The notes under the pieces are model-generated. The model did not search any database. It saw only the letters and a list, made by a program, of their open reading frames with translations, and was not told the DNA's origin. Shown piece after piece: positions 34,259-45,800 of a stretch of DNA of 64,000 nucleotides. The stretch is from Diplosphaera chodatii (taxonomy: Eukaryota; Chlorophyta; Trebouxiophyceae; Prasiolales; Stichococcaceae): positions 496,001-560,000 of the forward strand of contig JAALGY010000030.1 of NCBI GenBank assembly GCA_032358165.1. The letters run 5' to 3'. A program made the translations under genes and the position numbers. The stretch's first letter is position 1; each line of letters opens with the position of its first letter.

Positions 34259-36594
34259 TCACTTGTTCCGGTGCCGCTTGCCACCACCGCCGCGGCCACT
34301 GTGGCGCCCGCCGCCACCACCTCGCCCCGCGCCCCCGCCGCTGCCGCCACCCCCTGCAGCCACTTCACATGTTCACTCGTTCCAGCATACTCTCCTGTTG
34401 CCAACGGCCGCATGCTCTCCTGCTGCTGTCTGATCCTGCCCAGCTCACTAGGGTATAGGCAAAGGCACACGGCAGCAGCCCCCACCTGCGGGGGCGCCCT
34501 TTCGGGCGGCAAAGGCCGGCATGTTAGCCAGGGCCGCGGCCTCGCGCCCCTCGGCGCGGCCCCCGCGGTCCGGCACCGCCCCGATCAGCACGCTCTTGAC
34601 GCTGGCGCGCGCGCAGCCGCCCGTGCCGCTGGTCACCTTTGCGCCCATCGCCGCCAGGTCCGCTGCAAGGTGGCGTTACATGGTACCAGGTTGCAGTCGT
34701 GAAGTTGGTGGCCGTGGAATGTCAGCTGGCTTGCCAGTATCCACACTCGGCTATCACTCGCAGTCAGACTGGGCATGTGGGTCAACATCGACAAAGTGCT
34801 GCTAGCATCGTCTCCTGAACTCTGTCAAGGCGACCCACCCTGTCGGAAGGTGAAGATGCTGTTCACGGAGATGCTTGGCTCGGCGGCCATTGCCGCCTCG
34901 CCTCGCGCCGCCGCCTCTGCAGCCTGCTGCTCGGTGCCCTGCTCCTTGAGGCGCTTCGACCAAAGAAACGACTGCAGCGTCACCTACATCATGGAGATAA
35001 ATATTTGGATAAGTAAATTTACCAGTGAATACAATCAGGGACAGCTGGCAGGGCAGCGCCGATGAAGATGAGCAGTAGCAGGGATGCAGCGCACATGCAC
35101 ACACACCCCACCTTGACTCGCTCTGTCAACATGTGCCGCCGCAGCATGTGCTCTGCTCGCAACCCGGCATCAATCTCGCTGAGCTGCTGCAGCTGCACGA
35201 TGGCACACAGGGCCACGTCAGGTAAGGCAGCACATGCAAGTTACGCACTGCCACATAGGCAGATGCCATTCTTGGCATTGCAGGCACACCTGGGACTCTG
35301 TCAAGGACTCGCGTGAAAGCAGCGGCTGCTGATAGCTGTCGGGCAGCTGCGCCAGCAGAGCATCTGCCTTGGCACATATGTCGGCGACTATGTCATCCCC
35401 GCTGCGGCCGTCAGTCGGCACCTGCAGCGCCTCCGCCAAGGCGTGCAGCTGCGCCGACACCGCCGCCGCCTCACCTGCTCAGCAGACTGCGCTGCTTGAT
35501 GGGCTGCATAGTGAAGAAGGCTTCGCAGCTGAACATCATACAGTGTGGCAAGGGCCCTGCAGGTGTTTTGAAACCTGTGTGTTACAACATGCATCTCGTC
35601 CAGTCGTGCGTCTTCATTGCCATATACATAGATGAAAGGAGCATTCCCAGGAGCTGTGCAGCAGGAGGGCCGAAACCCGCACCATCTATGTCCATCTCCT
35701 GCTCCGCCTGCGCAGCGGCGCCATCGGCCGCGAGCGCTGCGAGCTCCGCGGTGGGCGGCTGCTTCCTCTTGGCTGCAGCTGCCAGCATGCGCGCTGCCTG
35801 CAGGTAGCCCACCAGCTCCTCCACCACCTGCAATGCTCAATAACACGAGGCCCATTGAGATGCGGGTCGGAGCATAGTGTTCTCCGAGGTCACGTGCTAT
35901 GCTATGCAAGAGATCCTGCCATGATCTACACGATCAGCCCTGCAGCTGGGGGCAGCAGCACAGGGTGGCACCTCTATGCGCTGGGTGGCCGTGCTGCTGG
36001 GGTCGACTGCGCGCGCCAGCTGCAGCAGCGCGGTGTCCAGGCGGCCGTCTTTGGCGGCGTCATCGCCGCCAGCCGCACGCTGCACGGCGGAGACTGCGCC
36101 CTGCGCAGCGACAGCAATGAACGAATGAACAATGCACAATCCGTCCCATGCGTGTGCATGGTGGGCTTGGAGAGCTGAAAGTGATTGTTGCCTCCGCTGT
36201 GCTGGTGCAATGCCGACGGCTCCCACCTCCAGCGTCTCCTTGCTGTCGGGCGGCGGCGCAGCAGCTGACACGGCCAGCACAGCCGCCGCCAGCTGCGTGC
36301 ACGCGGCGCGGAATGGCGCCCGCGCCTCCTCTCCCAGCAGGTCCGCCTCCGCCAGGTCCTGCTTGAAGCTGCGCACAGCAGGAAGCCAACTGTGTGATGG
36401 CAACCAGTAGCAGCACTGGCAGCTGTATCAGCGAGAAAGTCGACAGCGGAGCCATGAGCTGCATGTACATGCTTCAGGCAGCTGCTGGCCTCGGTGCAGC
36501 CGCAGCGGCATGCGCACCCGCTGTCATCCAGACGATCCAGGACCTCGGCAGCGTAGGCCTCTGTGTATGTGTTGCCATGGTGTGATGCGGCCAT
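34259..36594 (-). CDS. FAM98-like protein (tRNA-ligase complex subunit family)
   Basis: Animal FAM98 proteins are subunits of the RTCB tRNA-ligase complex and RNA-granule proteins. ATG 36594 gives MAASHHGNTYTEAYAAEVLD. Downstream exons show FKQDLAEADLLGEEARAPFR (about 36200-36370), EELVGYLQAARMLAAAAKRK (about 35760-35830), ALAEALQVPTDGRSGDDIVA (about 35290-35440), then the family core LRAEHMLRRHMLTERVKVTL and QSFLWSKRLKEQG (about 34940-35190), SVKSVLIGAVPDRGGR (about 34550-34610) and an Arg/Gly/His-rich tail ending GGGGKRHRNK with TGA at 34259-34261. The block RRxxLxxRxxVTxQSFxWS and VPDRGGR are diagnostic. The RGG-type tail suggests RNA binding. It is head-to-head with the DprA-like gene, 329 bp apart. 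The role in this alga is inferred from the family. Confidence 0.85.
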
Positions 36595-36923
36595 TGTGCT
36601 TTGGGATCTCCAATGAATGCACACTGCAATGACGGTTGAGGTGTGCGACACACAGCCTGATCAATGCAGGCCAATGGGCCTGATCTCCAGGTGGAGTGCA
36701 GCAGATGGTCTTTGCCAACTATCCTGTGATAGGTTCGCTCGCAGAAAGCGTTGAAACGTCACTGTGACAATCATGATCACTGCTGAGCAGCTGGGGGGTG
36801 CCAGCTTGGTAGTCACCTTCCGGAAAACATGCACTGCTGTCTTGCCAGCGTAGCGATCACTTCCAGATCTCACCCTCCTGCGCAGCGCTGCATCTGATCC
36901 GCAATCGCATGCTGTGATCAGCG
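36595..36923. promoter_or_regulatory. Divergent intergenic region FAM98 / DprA-like
   Basis: Only 329 bp lie between two start codons facing away from each other, so both promoters must overlap or be very compact. No conserved element was recognised. Confidence 0.55.
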
Positions 36924-38450
36924 ATGCAGGCGGGCTTGCACGCGGTGCACTCCCACAGCACTCCTTCATTTGCTCACCCCAAGGGTGCCTGCCATTGGCC
37001 CGTAGATCTGAGCATCCGCCAACGCTGCCGCATCGTAGCACCCCGGAGAGGCTTGTGTATACAACGGCGACCTTCAGCCAGCTTAGAAGGGCAGTCTTCA
37101 CACCACCAGCGCCCTCAGATTGCCAGGAGCGCCATTCACAGGCTGCCAGCAGATGCCAGCTCGCTAGACCAGCTCGTCACGTGCTTCAACGGCCCGGAAC
37201 TGCCGGATCTTGGCAGCAGCGGCGGCCGCAACAAGCCGCTGCCAACGCAGAAGGATGCGATCGTGGAGGGTCCCGGCGAGGGGTTTGGCACCGCCGTTGC
37301 AGAGCGGGACGATGATGACAGCCCCCTCAAGGGCTCTAGAGACCTGGACTACCTCGCGGTGAGCAGCGTGTCAACTGCGACATGAAGCAGTGAACGTTTG
37401 GAAAATGGCTGGCGTGCGTCAGCAAGATCCATGCCGCAAGAACTCACATTTGCAACAGACTCCAGATCCGCACCGTCTGGAGTTCACGTCGATACGTGCA
37501 CCATATGCAGGAGCTCATCGCCATGCAGCAGAACGGGCCAAAGGAGATCGGCTTCTTTGGCACGCGCAACATGGGGTGGATGCACCAGCAGCTCATCGAG
37601 GTTCTCAGCTACGCCATGGTGCTGACGGTGAGGGGTTTACGCTCTTGGGGTTGTTGAACAAGTATGGCATGATGCACGATGCATGATGACTTTCACTGAT
37701 CAGCTCGTCAGCCCGACGCTGAGATCGATGACACTCAAGTGGGCAAGCTCTGAAGCGCTCGCTCACTGTTGCCTCCATGTGGACACGGGTCAGCCGATGC
37801 AGGTGCCACGGCAGTGCATCAGCAGCCGCGAGGGTTGACAACCAACACATGCCGGCTGCGCAGGGCAACCACATATACACATCGGGAGCCACAGGCACCA
37901 ATGCGGCAGTCATCCGGGGGGCGCTGCGGGCGGAGAAGCCCGACCTGCTGACGGTGGTGCTGCCCCAGTCGCTGAGCATGCAGCCACCGGAGAGCCAGGA
38001 GCTTCTTGCAGAGGTGGCCACACTCCCCCGCACCTGCCTCAGTGCTGCGACGGTTTGTGTGGTCCAGCTTCATGTGAGAATGCATCACAGTGGCCGCTCA
38101 TATGAGGAACCTTACACGGTGCATGTTGTTATGAAGGTGAAGAATGTCGTCTCGAAGCCAGAGGCGGACCACCTGACGCTCTTGGAGGCCAGCAGGTCTG
38201 TCCCGCTTGGCCACCAGCCTGAACTGCATAGTCAACCTGCAGTGCACCAGTGCCATGCACCTTTGCTGTTCTCTGACTGCCCTCTGAGATGTGCATGCAA
38301 TTGGCGCGCTGCAGGATCTGCAATCAGGACATCGTGTCAAGGGTGAAGCAGGTCATCTGCTTTGCGTTCCATGACAGCCGGCTACTGCTAGAGACGTGTC
38401 GAGAGGCTTCTGAGCAGCGGAGGGTGGTAGCGCTTTTCTACTTGGACTGA
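36924..38450 (+). CDS. Plastid-targeted DprA-like Rossmann-fold protein (conserved in cyanobacteria and plants)
   Basis: Five exons were resolved: 36924-37358, 37511-37627, 37864-38013, 38137-38195 and 38315-38450. The N-terminus (MQAGLHAVHSHSTPSFAHPK and onward) is rich in Arg, Ser and Ala and poor in acidic residues, as expected of a chloroplast transit peptide. The conserved core is KEIGFFGTRNMGWMHQQLIE, then HIYTSGATGTNAAVIRGALR, LLTVVLPQSLSMQPPESQEL, LTLLEASRICNQDI and VICFAFHDSRLLLETCREAS, ending VVALFYLD with TGA at 38448-38450. The SGATGTNAA loop fits a nucleotide-binding Rossmann fold of the DprA/LOG-like superfamily. Plant homologues are often labelled DNA recombination-mediator protein A, but the biochemical function is not established. 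All exon joins keep frame. Confidence 0.8.
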
Positions 38451-38811
38451 GGAGGCGTCGCAGGCGGGTCGGCAGTCATGGCAAACAGGCTTTGCGCAGC
38501 CCTTGAAATCGATGCTCAGGCTTGCAGGGCATGAGTGACAGGCCTGTAGGCAGGACAGGCAGCATTCGGCCAATATGTGCTGCAAGCGTCAGCGGATATT
38601 GAACTGCCGACTGACCATTTTGCACCACGAGTAGGTACTGCAGCAGATGCTGCTCTGCGCACCGTTTTAAGGGGGAATGAATGAGTGCACTCTTGCAAAC
38701 CACAATGTCAACCAAGCAACTAAAAAGACGACCATACCCGCCACGACCAACTTGTTCTTCAGCTACACTGCCCCCGGTCACGCTGACTCTTATTTGATGG
38801 CGCACGCTACG
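38451..38811. other. Convergent intergenic region DprA-like / ARL5
   Basis: These 361 bp should hold both 3' UTRs. No ORF, repeat or RNA gene is seen. Confidence 0.6.
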
Positions 38812-40133
38812 CTATCGCATGACTCGCCGGGGTGCTGCCTTGTCGCCCTGCAAGCGCTGCGCGATCCAGTCGAGGCCTTCCCGCAGCCCCTCGCCTGTGG
38901 TGGCGCATGTGGCCTGCATGTGCCAGTCCACCTGCGGCACAGGAATGCAGATGTCAACAGCAAGGCGCTCCAACCTGAGGTGCATTGGGTACTTTTTCAT
39001 ACACCAGAGATGCAAGCCATCGGGAGCATCAGGGCGCACTCACGATGGTAGTGCACAGGCAGGTGCTCCTGCATGGCGTTGCCGCCAGCGCACCTTGACG
39101 TCTGTGAGCGCGAGCGCCGTGGTGAGCTCGCTGGCGGTCATCGCGTCGCGCAGGTCCTTCTTGTTGGCCAGCACCAGGATGGGCACCTCCGCCAGGTGCT
39201 CGTGGCCTGCCATGCACAGTGCACATCGACTGACCACTTTCCATCAACGGGACTGGTGGCAAGCTGGCAATTGGATGGTGATGTGCACATCTGAAGGGCG
39301 TGCTATCGAGTCTCTACAACTGCACGGGAGATTGCAGCAGTTACCTAGGAGACTCGTGAGCTCCTTCCTGGCGATACCCACACGGCCACGGTCTGTGCTG
39401 TCCACCACCTGCACGCCAGCCGCACATCCACCATCAGGCACGCGATGTTGTCCGCTCGTGTGCGTCCGAATGTGTCTGCCAGCGCTTACTTTCGAGGACA
39501 ACAACCACATCCTCACCAGGATGATGCAGTCTGTCTGCTGGTAGTACGTGGCCCATGAGGGCCGCAGATTCGCCTGCCCTCCCAGGTCCCAAACCTGCCA
39601 ACCGCACATGGTGGCATCAGGGCAGCCCTGACAGTGCTGACCCAAGATGCGCAGCTGATAGCGGTCGTCACTGCCTCCTCCAATGTGCAAAGCATGCGTG
39701 GGTTCAGCCCTGCCGCAAGCTTGATGCGCGGTGTTTCAGCTTGCAGAAGTGCACGGCGCATGCCATGGCTCACCTCGAAGGTCAGCTTCCCGTGCTTGAC
39801 CTGCTCGACGTTGCTGCCGACCGTGGGGTGCGTGATGATGTTCTGCCCCAGGTGCAGCTGGTACAGCACCGTCGTCTTCCCGGCGTTGTCCAGCCCTGCA
39901 GTGCCGCGCGAACAGCGCCTGTCAGACGCGCACAGGCAGAGGACTCTGACATGCACGCCTCCCTCCCCCACTGCAAATACGGAGCAGCAGCAGCATGCCG
40001 TAGGCCTAACGTCAGCGTAATTCACACAGCATGGTGCAAGCAGGGAGTTGCTGCTGCACGCACCAACCATCACAATTTTCAGCTCCTTGCTGGCAAACAG
40101 CGCAGTCCATAGCGAGCTGAAGATTTGTCCCAT
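38812..40133 (-). CDS. ARL5: ADP-ribosylation factor-like GTPase, ARL5 type
   Basis: ARL5 is a trans-Golgi small GTPase that recruits tethering factors such as GARP in animals. ATG 40133 gives [20 protein letters not shown], with Gly2 as a potential N-myristoylation site. Exon 1 is 40064-40133. Then come the P-loop GLDNAGKTT (exon near 39775-39895), switch [12 protein letters not shown], switch [22 protein letters not shown] (about 39530-39595), [20 protein letters not shown] (about 39345-39420), the base-binding NKKD in [20 protein letters not shown] (about 39110-39210) and the C-terminal [20 protein letters not shown] (about 38850-38935), ending with TAG at 38812-38814. TVGSNVE in place of the TIGFNVE of canonical Arf, and the CATTGEG block, point to ARL5. 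The second residue of the usual WDxGGQ context is Leu (WDLGGQ), a common Arf-family variant. Confidence 0.92.
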
Positions 40134-40715
40134 GCGCTGATGCTTATGCCACCAGGGTGTTTCGGGAGGTTTACTTCTTGCTGGCAGGGTCCTGAAGGCT
40201 GAAGGACATTACTCGCATCTCACTTGAATCAGCTGGGGTCCTGCATGCATTGGCGTACGAGGCGTGCTATACACACTGGATTCCTCGTAGGTGAGCACCT
40301 TCGTCAACGTTTGCGCAAACACAAGATGGCGCAAGCGTGCAATATTGATACACCAATTGCATTAGGAGATGCTCCTCAGCTGCCCTGCATCGATGTGTTG
40401 CTGCATTTACCGGCGGATTGTGTCAAGATGCAACCCCATTCATTGCACGTTGCAACATATGATACACAACGAAGCTGCCTTGTGACTGAATACATGCTTG
40501 TGAGTCAAATAGCTGCGGCGTTTGTGCCCACCATGGCATCCACAGCCTGAGGCGCCTCACCCACATCTACCGTTCACATCTCAGGCCAAGCATCACCCTA
40601 GATCAGCAATGGTGTGCTGTAGGCTTTTGATTTGCTTGTCATGGTGCAACACTGTGCAGCCAGATATTGGAGGACGTGCTGGGACTTTGCGACACCACAC
40701 AGGCTGCCGCGGCGC
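40134..40715. other. Intergenic region upstream of ARL5
   Basis: These 582 bp separate two genes in the same orientation and should contain the ARL5 promoter and the 3' UTR of the small membrane-protein gene. Nothing specific is recognised. Confidence 0.55.
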
Positions 40716-42035
40716 TCAGCGGCGGTCGCGGTCGCGGCTGCGGTCATCCCACCGATCCTGCCGATTCTGCTTGTCCCTGTCCTGCAGGCACACACGCAGC
40801 ACAGCTGTACGATCATCAACCATCAACTCAAGATCAACTGCTGCACTCGTGTCACACGTGGGTGCTCTTGTCCCGCCAACATGCATATGCATATGCATAT
40901 GCGATCCAGTGTCTCAGTGGTGTGAGGGTGACATGCCCATGTCATTGCTCATTGATGCTGCTGGCACCTGGTCAGCGCGCCACTGCGCAAAGCGGCTGCC
41001 GCTGCCCGACTGCAGCTGCTGCTGCAGCTGCTTGGAATGCTGCGTGGGGTCCTGCAGCAAGAAACCCTACAGCTGCTCAGCACTCCAAATGCCACACAGC
41101 AGTGGAGTTTGCAGATGACTGGTGGAAAACTGAACCTGGCGTCACGCACCAACCATATGTGCTAGACGCCAGACCAAAAGCATGGTGTGGCATGCAGCAC
41201 CTTGGGGATGGGGTTGCCACGGGAGTCCGTTACGGGGTTGCCCTGGCTGTCCAGCAGCGGCTCAATGTCCTGCAAGGGTATGGATGACAGGATGCTGTCT
41301 TGAGCCCGTGGGTGCAAGCATGTCAGAGTTTGTACACAGCATGTCTGGCCCTGACCCTGCACTGATTTCAGACCTGCGGTGGTGCACAATTGCGAGGCAG
41401 AACTTGCATTGTTCGCAGCTGAGGTACGATGCACATTCTGCGGGTGCTGCTCACCACGATGTCGACTTCGTCGGGCAGCACGGGCACGGGGACGGCCACG
41501 ATGGCGTCGACGGCGCCCTGCAGGTCGTCGCTCAGCGCGTGGTGGTGGTAGTGGTGGATGCGGCTGCAGGTCACCAGATCAGCAGTCTCAGCATGCACCC
41601 GCTGGGAGCAGGTGGGTGTTGGCGGTGCACCCTGATGGAGCACACTCATTCGAGCTGAGGGTGCAGTGAACAGGAGGCGTATGCTGTGCCATTGCATAGC
41701 CAGGTGTGGCGTACTGGCTGCGGAAGCCGCGCTCCACAGCAGTGCCCAGGATGATGGCACCTGATGCAGGCAAAGGTGGCAACACTGAGAGCTGGGGAAC
41801 TCACTGGTCACTCATGGCACGCTCCAGCGCAGCTCCAAGAGCCACCGCTCCTGGACGCAGCGACCATGTGCACCGTTTGACAACATGTCTGAGTCCATGC
41901 CACCCGTAGGCACCGGCTTCCTACACAACCCCGACGCAGGAACATGGAAGACAGGAGGCAGTGGTTACCACTGAAGACGAACAGGCCCTGGCCCACGCGG
42001 CCGGCAAAGCCCTGGTAGATGCCATTGCCCGCCAT
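40716..42035 (-). CDS. Small single-pass membrane protein of unknown function, with a duplicated alternative exon
   Basis: I do not recognise the family. ATG 42035 starts exon 1 (41969-42035): MAGNGIYQGFAGRVGQGLFV then FS. It joins in phase to either exon 2b (41715-41760, GAIILGTAVERGFRS) or exon 2a (41805-41850, GAVALGAALERAMSD). Then exon 3 (41455-41563: RIHHYHHHALSDDLQGAVDA, VPVPVLPDEVDIV), exon 4 (41201-41269: DIEPLLDSQGNPVTDSRGNP), exon 5 (about 40968-41051: DPTQHSKQLQQQLQSGSGSR) and exon 6 (40716-40781), ending in an Arg/Asp-rich tail RWDDRSRDRDRR with TGA at 40716-40718. All joins keep frame and give about 145 residues. A hydrophobic segment LFVFSGAIILGTAV near residues 18-31 looks like a single membrane anchor, so an organellar or ER tail protein is possible. 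Every exon has GT-AG sites. Confidence 0.65.
40881..40902. repeat. ATGCAT short tandem repeat in an intron
   Basis: Three and a half ATGCAT units lie in the intron between exons 5 and 6 of the small membrane-protein gene. Confidence 0.9.
41715..41760 (-). other. Exon 2b of the small membrane-protein gene (duplicate exon, 46 nt)
   Basis: Acceptor CCTGCATCAG, phase 1 in; donor CCA|GTACGC, phase 2 out. It encodes AIILGTAVERGFRS. It lies only 44 nt from exon 2a, and both contain GGAGCG at the same internal position. Confidence 0.65.
41805..41850 (-). other. Exon 2a of the small membrane-protein gene (duplicate exon, 46 nt)
   Basis: Acceptor CTGCGTCCAG, phase 1 in; donor CCA|GTGAGT, phase 2 out. 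It encodes AVALGAALERAMSD. Length and phases are identical to exon 2b. If the donor is not used, an in-frame TGA follows at once, giving a truncated peptide. Confidence 0.65.
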
Positions 42036-42811
42036 GCTGCAGGCCGGTGGTAGATACTCGCCTTCGGTGGTCCCTCAACTGTCCTTGGGCAGCAGCAAGT
42101 GACGAAACGGCTGATGTGCCACACAAGCATGATCATGGAGCTGTTCTTGACATGCCAGGAAAGCTCCTGCCAATGGCAGGGGTATGCCGCTGCGCACACA
42201 GGCTGCAGCTTCTTAGCATGCAGCAACAAAGCGAGCAGCTGTGGGCACAATATCCAGGGCAGAGGTGCAGGTCAGTGAACGTCAGGCAGCAGGTTCATCG
42301 GCCTTTGGGCCTGCTGTGTCGTGGTCCTGGATGATGACGTGCAGCAGCCTGCCCTGGCGTGCCTGGCTGGCAGTCACAATATGTATGCACGGCAGTGGAA
42401 TAATGTTTGGGGTGTGGATCTCGGGAGCCTGTGCTGGTGAGGGATCAGCAGGTGCCCTGCTGTCCTTCGGTATTGTGGCGGTATGTTCGGCGGAGATACC
42501 GGTAGTGCAATTGATTGCCCCAGGCAGGCCAAGTAGCATAGTGGCAGTGGCAGGAGGACGAAGCAGCGGGTCACCGGACATCTCGAAGTCCCTTCCAGCA
42601 AAACCATCAACAGACCAGATGTTTGGTATGAAAGCAAACAGATAGCGTGCGGAAACTGCATGGCAAAGTTCCCCCCAGAAGCCCTAAATGCTGCCCCATG
42701 TTGCTGAAGACCGGCCAACAAGCTGAGACAGGCGGGCGAGAGCATCTACCATGTCTTTGTGCCGATGCCGGTTGAATGCACTGCACCCATCCCGACCAGC
42801 CGCTGCGGGAC
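42036..42811. other. Intergenic region between SMC4 3' end and small membrane-protein gene
   Basis: These 776 bp hold the SMC4 3' UTR and the next gene's promoter. A minus-strand frame from ATG 42581 (99 codons, MSGDPLLRPPATATMLLGLP) is open but has no recognisable domain or splice partner. I do not call it a gene. Confidence 0.5.
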
Positions 42812-45800
42812 TCAGGCAGCGGTGGGCTCTGCGTGCGGCAGCACCAGCGGCGCCGAGCCAACCACAAAGTCTGCCGGGTTGATCGCCACCGATTTGGTCG
42901 TGTTGTCCGTCTTGTAGATGCCCACCTGCAGGCGAGCAATCCAATGAGTGTCTGGCATGCAGACGTCCTGTACCATATATTTCTCAGAGGCCACAGAGCA
43001 TGACCGTCCTGCAATAATGGTATGCGAGGTGTCAGATGCGCACTAGGCGGTCTGCCAGCTCGAACATGTTGTTCCGCAGGCTGATGATGATGAACTGGGC
43101 GTCGCGGGTGCGCTCCTTGATGTAGTGCGCCACAATCGACACGTTCTTGAAGTCTGCACCGCACATGTCACGCCAGGGCATCAGCGCTCTGGCGAGAATA
43201 TCAGCAGAGCAAGGTGCCCGGTGGCAACACTGTAGGCTGCTGCTCAGTCATACTGAGCACCATGACTGACCATTGCGCCATCAGGAGTCTGGGACCGGGA
43301 TCTTCAGAGAGCAGGGTGCACAAGGGTGCATAAGCAAGAAGTCAATCGAGTACGGGTCTCACCCAGCGCGGCGTCGATCTCGTCCATGACGTACAGCGGG
43401 GTGGGGCGGAAGTGGTGCAGCGCGAACACCAGCGACAGCGAGGACAGCGTCTTCTCGCCGCCCGACAGGTTGGCGATGTTCTTCCAGCTCTTCTTGGGCG
43501 GCCGCACGCTGAAGATGATGCCCTGCAGTGGTAGGTTGCTTTGGTCAAGGTATGACCAGCTCATTCAGAGACCAAAGTGCAGTCTGCCTGCCGCTTCCTC
43601 GTCAGGCGTGCCCTGGTTGGACCCAGAGCATTTGACAAGGATCCCCCAGACTGCCTCCGGCCTTGATAATGCTGTGCATGAGACGCAGCCTTGTAGTTCA
43701 GCAATCCAGCAGCAGGCCAGGCACATCGCCTCCGCAGACCATCCCCGCAATGACTTGCCATCCAGCAGGCAAATCACAGGGACAGGAGGTGGGGCCGCCC
43801 GCACCTCGGAGAAGGGGTCCAGGGAGTCGACCAGCTCCAGCTCGGCGTCGCCGCCCAGCGTGATCATCTGGTACATCTCCTTGAGCTTCAAGCTGATGGT
43901 GTTGAAGCCCGACATGAAGCGCTCCAGCCGCTCCTTCCGCATCGCCTCGTGGCCCCGCCGCACCTGTTTATTGGCAGTTGCAGATTGCAGAGTACAGTGG
44001 GTTGCAGGGAGAGCATCCGGTCAGACTCACCACCTGCAAGATGCCTGCCTGCAGCTGTGTCCTCAACGAAAGCTGCCCATGCCCCCGGCATGCTGCCAGC
44101 ACTCGGCTCGGCTTGGAAGAATGCTGAGCCTCCTTGCCAATGACCTATCTGAAGCCGCATGCTGCACAAGGAGCGGGGGGCGCACCTCATCGCGCTCAGC
44201 GGTCGCCTTCTCCAGGTCCGCCAGCCGGGCGGCGTGCTCCACCACCGCCTCCTTGTGCTTCGAGATCGCGGTCTGGTCCGGCGCGGCCTGCGCGAGTGCA
44301 GCCAGGCAGGTTCAGATGTGGTGCCCAATAGTTGTGCCATTCATCAGAGCCCTGGTCCAGCCAGTCTTCGTCAGCTGTGGCCATCTCCGCTTCGACTGGC
44401 CGCAGCGGTGCATGGCAACGCTGATGTGTATGCTGAGCAGCAGCGATGCAGCGGCAACAAGGCAACATTGGCTTCGCTCAATTCACGGCCGATCATCACC
44501 TGGTCCAGCTCGTTGCTGAGGCGCAGGATGCGCGACGCCAGTGCATCCACATCCACCGCGTCCAGCTCCTCCTCGCTCATGTCTACAAAGGGGCTCGCCG
44601 CTGCATTGCAAATGAGGTGGCGTGTCAGCGCCAACTCCGGCATTGCATGGCACAGGCCGGTCTCCTGTGCACCTCAGCACTTTGCTCATGTCTCCAAGGT
44701 TTGGTGCCTTATGTGGCACGCAACGCTCGTGCAGGGGTGCAGTCAGATCCATGCAAATTTTGGCACCCGTGATCGACTGAAACTTGCATAGGCGTGGTAG
44801 CACGAGGTGCTCACTATCAGCCTCCATCTCGGCCTCGAACTTCTGGCGGCGCTTGGCCATGACGCTGTGGTTGTCCTTGATCTTGCGCGCCTCGGCGTTG
44901 CGGCTGGCCAGCTGCATCTGCATCCGCTCCGTGTGGTCCGCCCACGTCTTGTGGATGATGCGCAGCTGCGGGTGCAAACTCAGGGGCGTCAGCACGTGCG
45001 GCCAGCCCTGGAGCATGCTTCGCCTGTGGCAGGGCGGCATGCCCTTGCAGCGGCAGCCAGGGCCTCATCTGACGGGCAACGAGTCATGTGCAAGCGGCGG
45101 GACCGCCGTGTAGCAGCGCCGGACCGTGTGCTGCTACAGGAAGGTGTCACGCACCTTGGACTCCAGGTCGTCGAGCTCAGCCACAGCGGCGTCGCGAGCC
45201 TTCTTGCACGCCATGAGCTCCTCTGTGACTGCCTGTGATAGATGAAAGGCTCTCGTCAGTGATGATAACGTGTTCGAGTCAGTTGATGTGGACTCAGTTG
45301 GACTTGAGGGTGCCCAGTGCCAGCCACAGTCGTGCAACAGGCTCTCAGCCTGCTGTTGCAGCAATGGATGACACGCTGCCACAGGCACACACACTGCCTG
45401 GGCAGACTGAGACTGGTTTCTCACCTGCATGGCCTCCTGGTGCTCGAAAGACGCCGCCTTGGCCTCCTGGTGGCGGTCCAGGGCCTCCTCCTCCCGCTGC
45501 TCCAGGGCCTCCAGCTCGGCGGTCACCTTGTCCACATCGCGCCGCAGCTTGGCCGCCGACTTGTGCGCGGCGGCGACCGTCACGCCCTTGCGGGTGGCCT
45601 CCTCCTCTGCCGAGGCAATGTCCTGCAGCCAGCCGGCACGTAGATCAGCCTCAAGCTCAGCTGTGGCAGGCACCGATCTGTCAGCACTCCCACACAGGCG
45701 TGGGCATGCCGGGACACCCCTCAAAGCAACCGTGCAGGTCATTCCCTACCTGCTGCAGCGAGTCGACCAGCGCGCGCTGCTGCTGGAGCTGCTCGCCGCC

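Noticed and set aside
42282..42581. Minus-strand 99-codon frame upstream of the small membrane-protein gene
   Set aside because: Starts with ATG, but has no similarity, no neighbouring exon in phase and lies where a 3' UTR and a promoter are expected.
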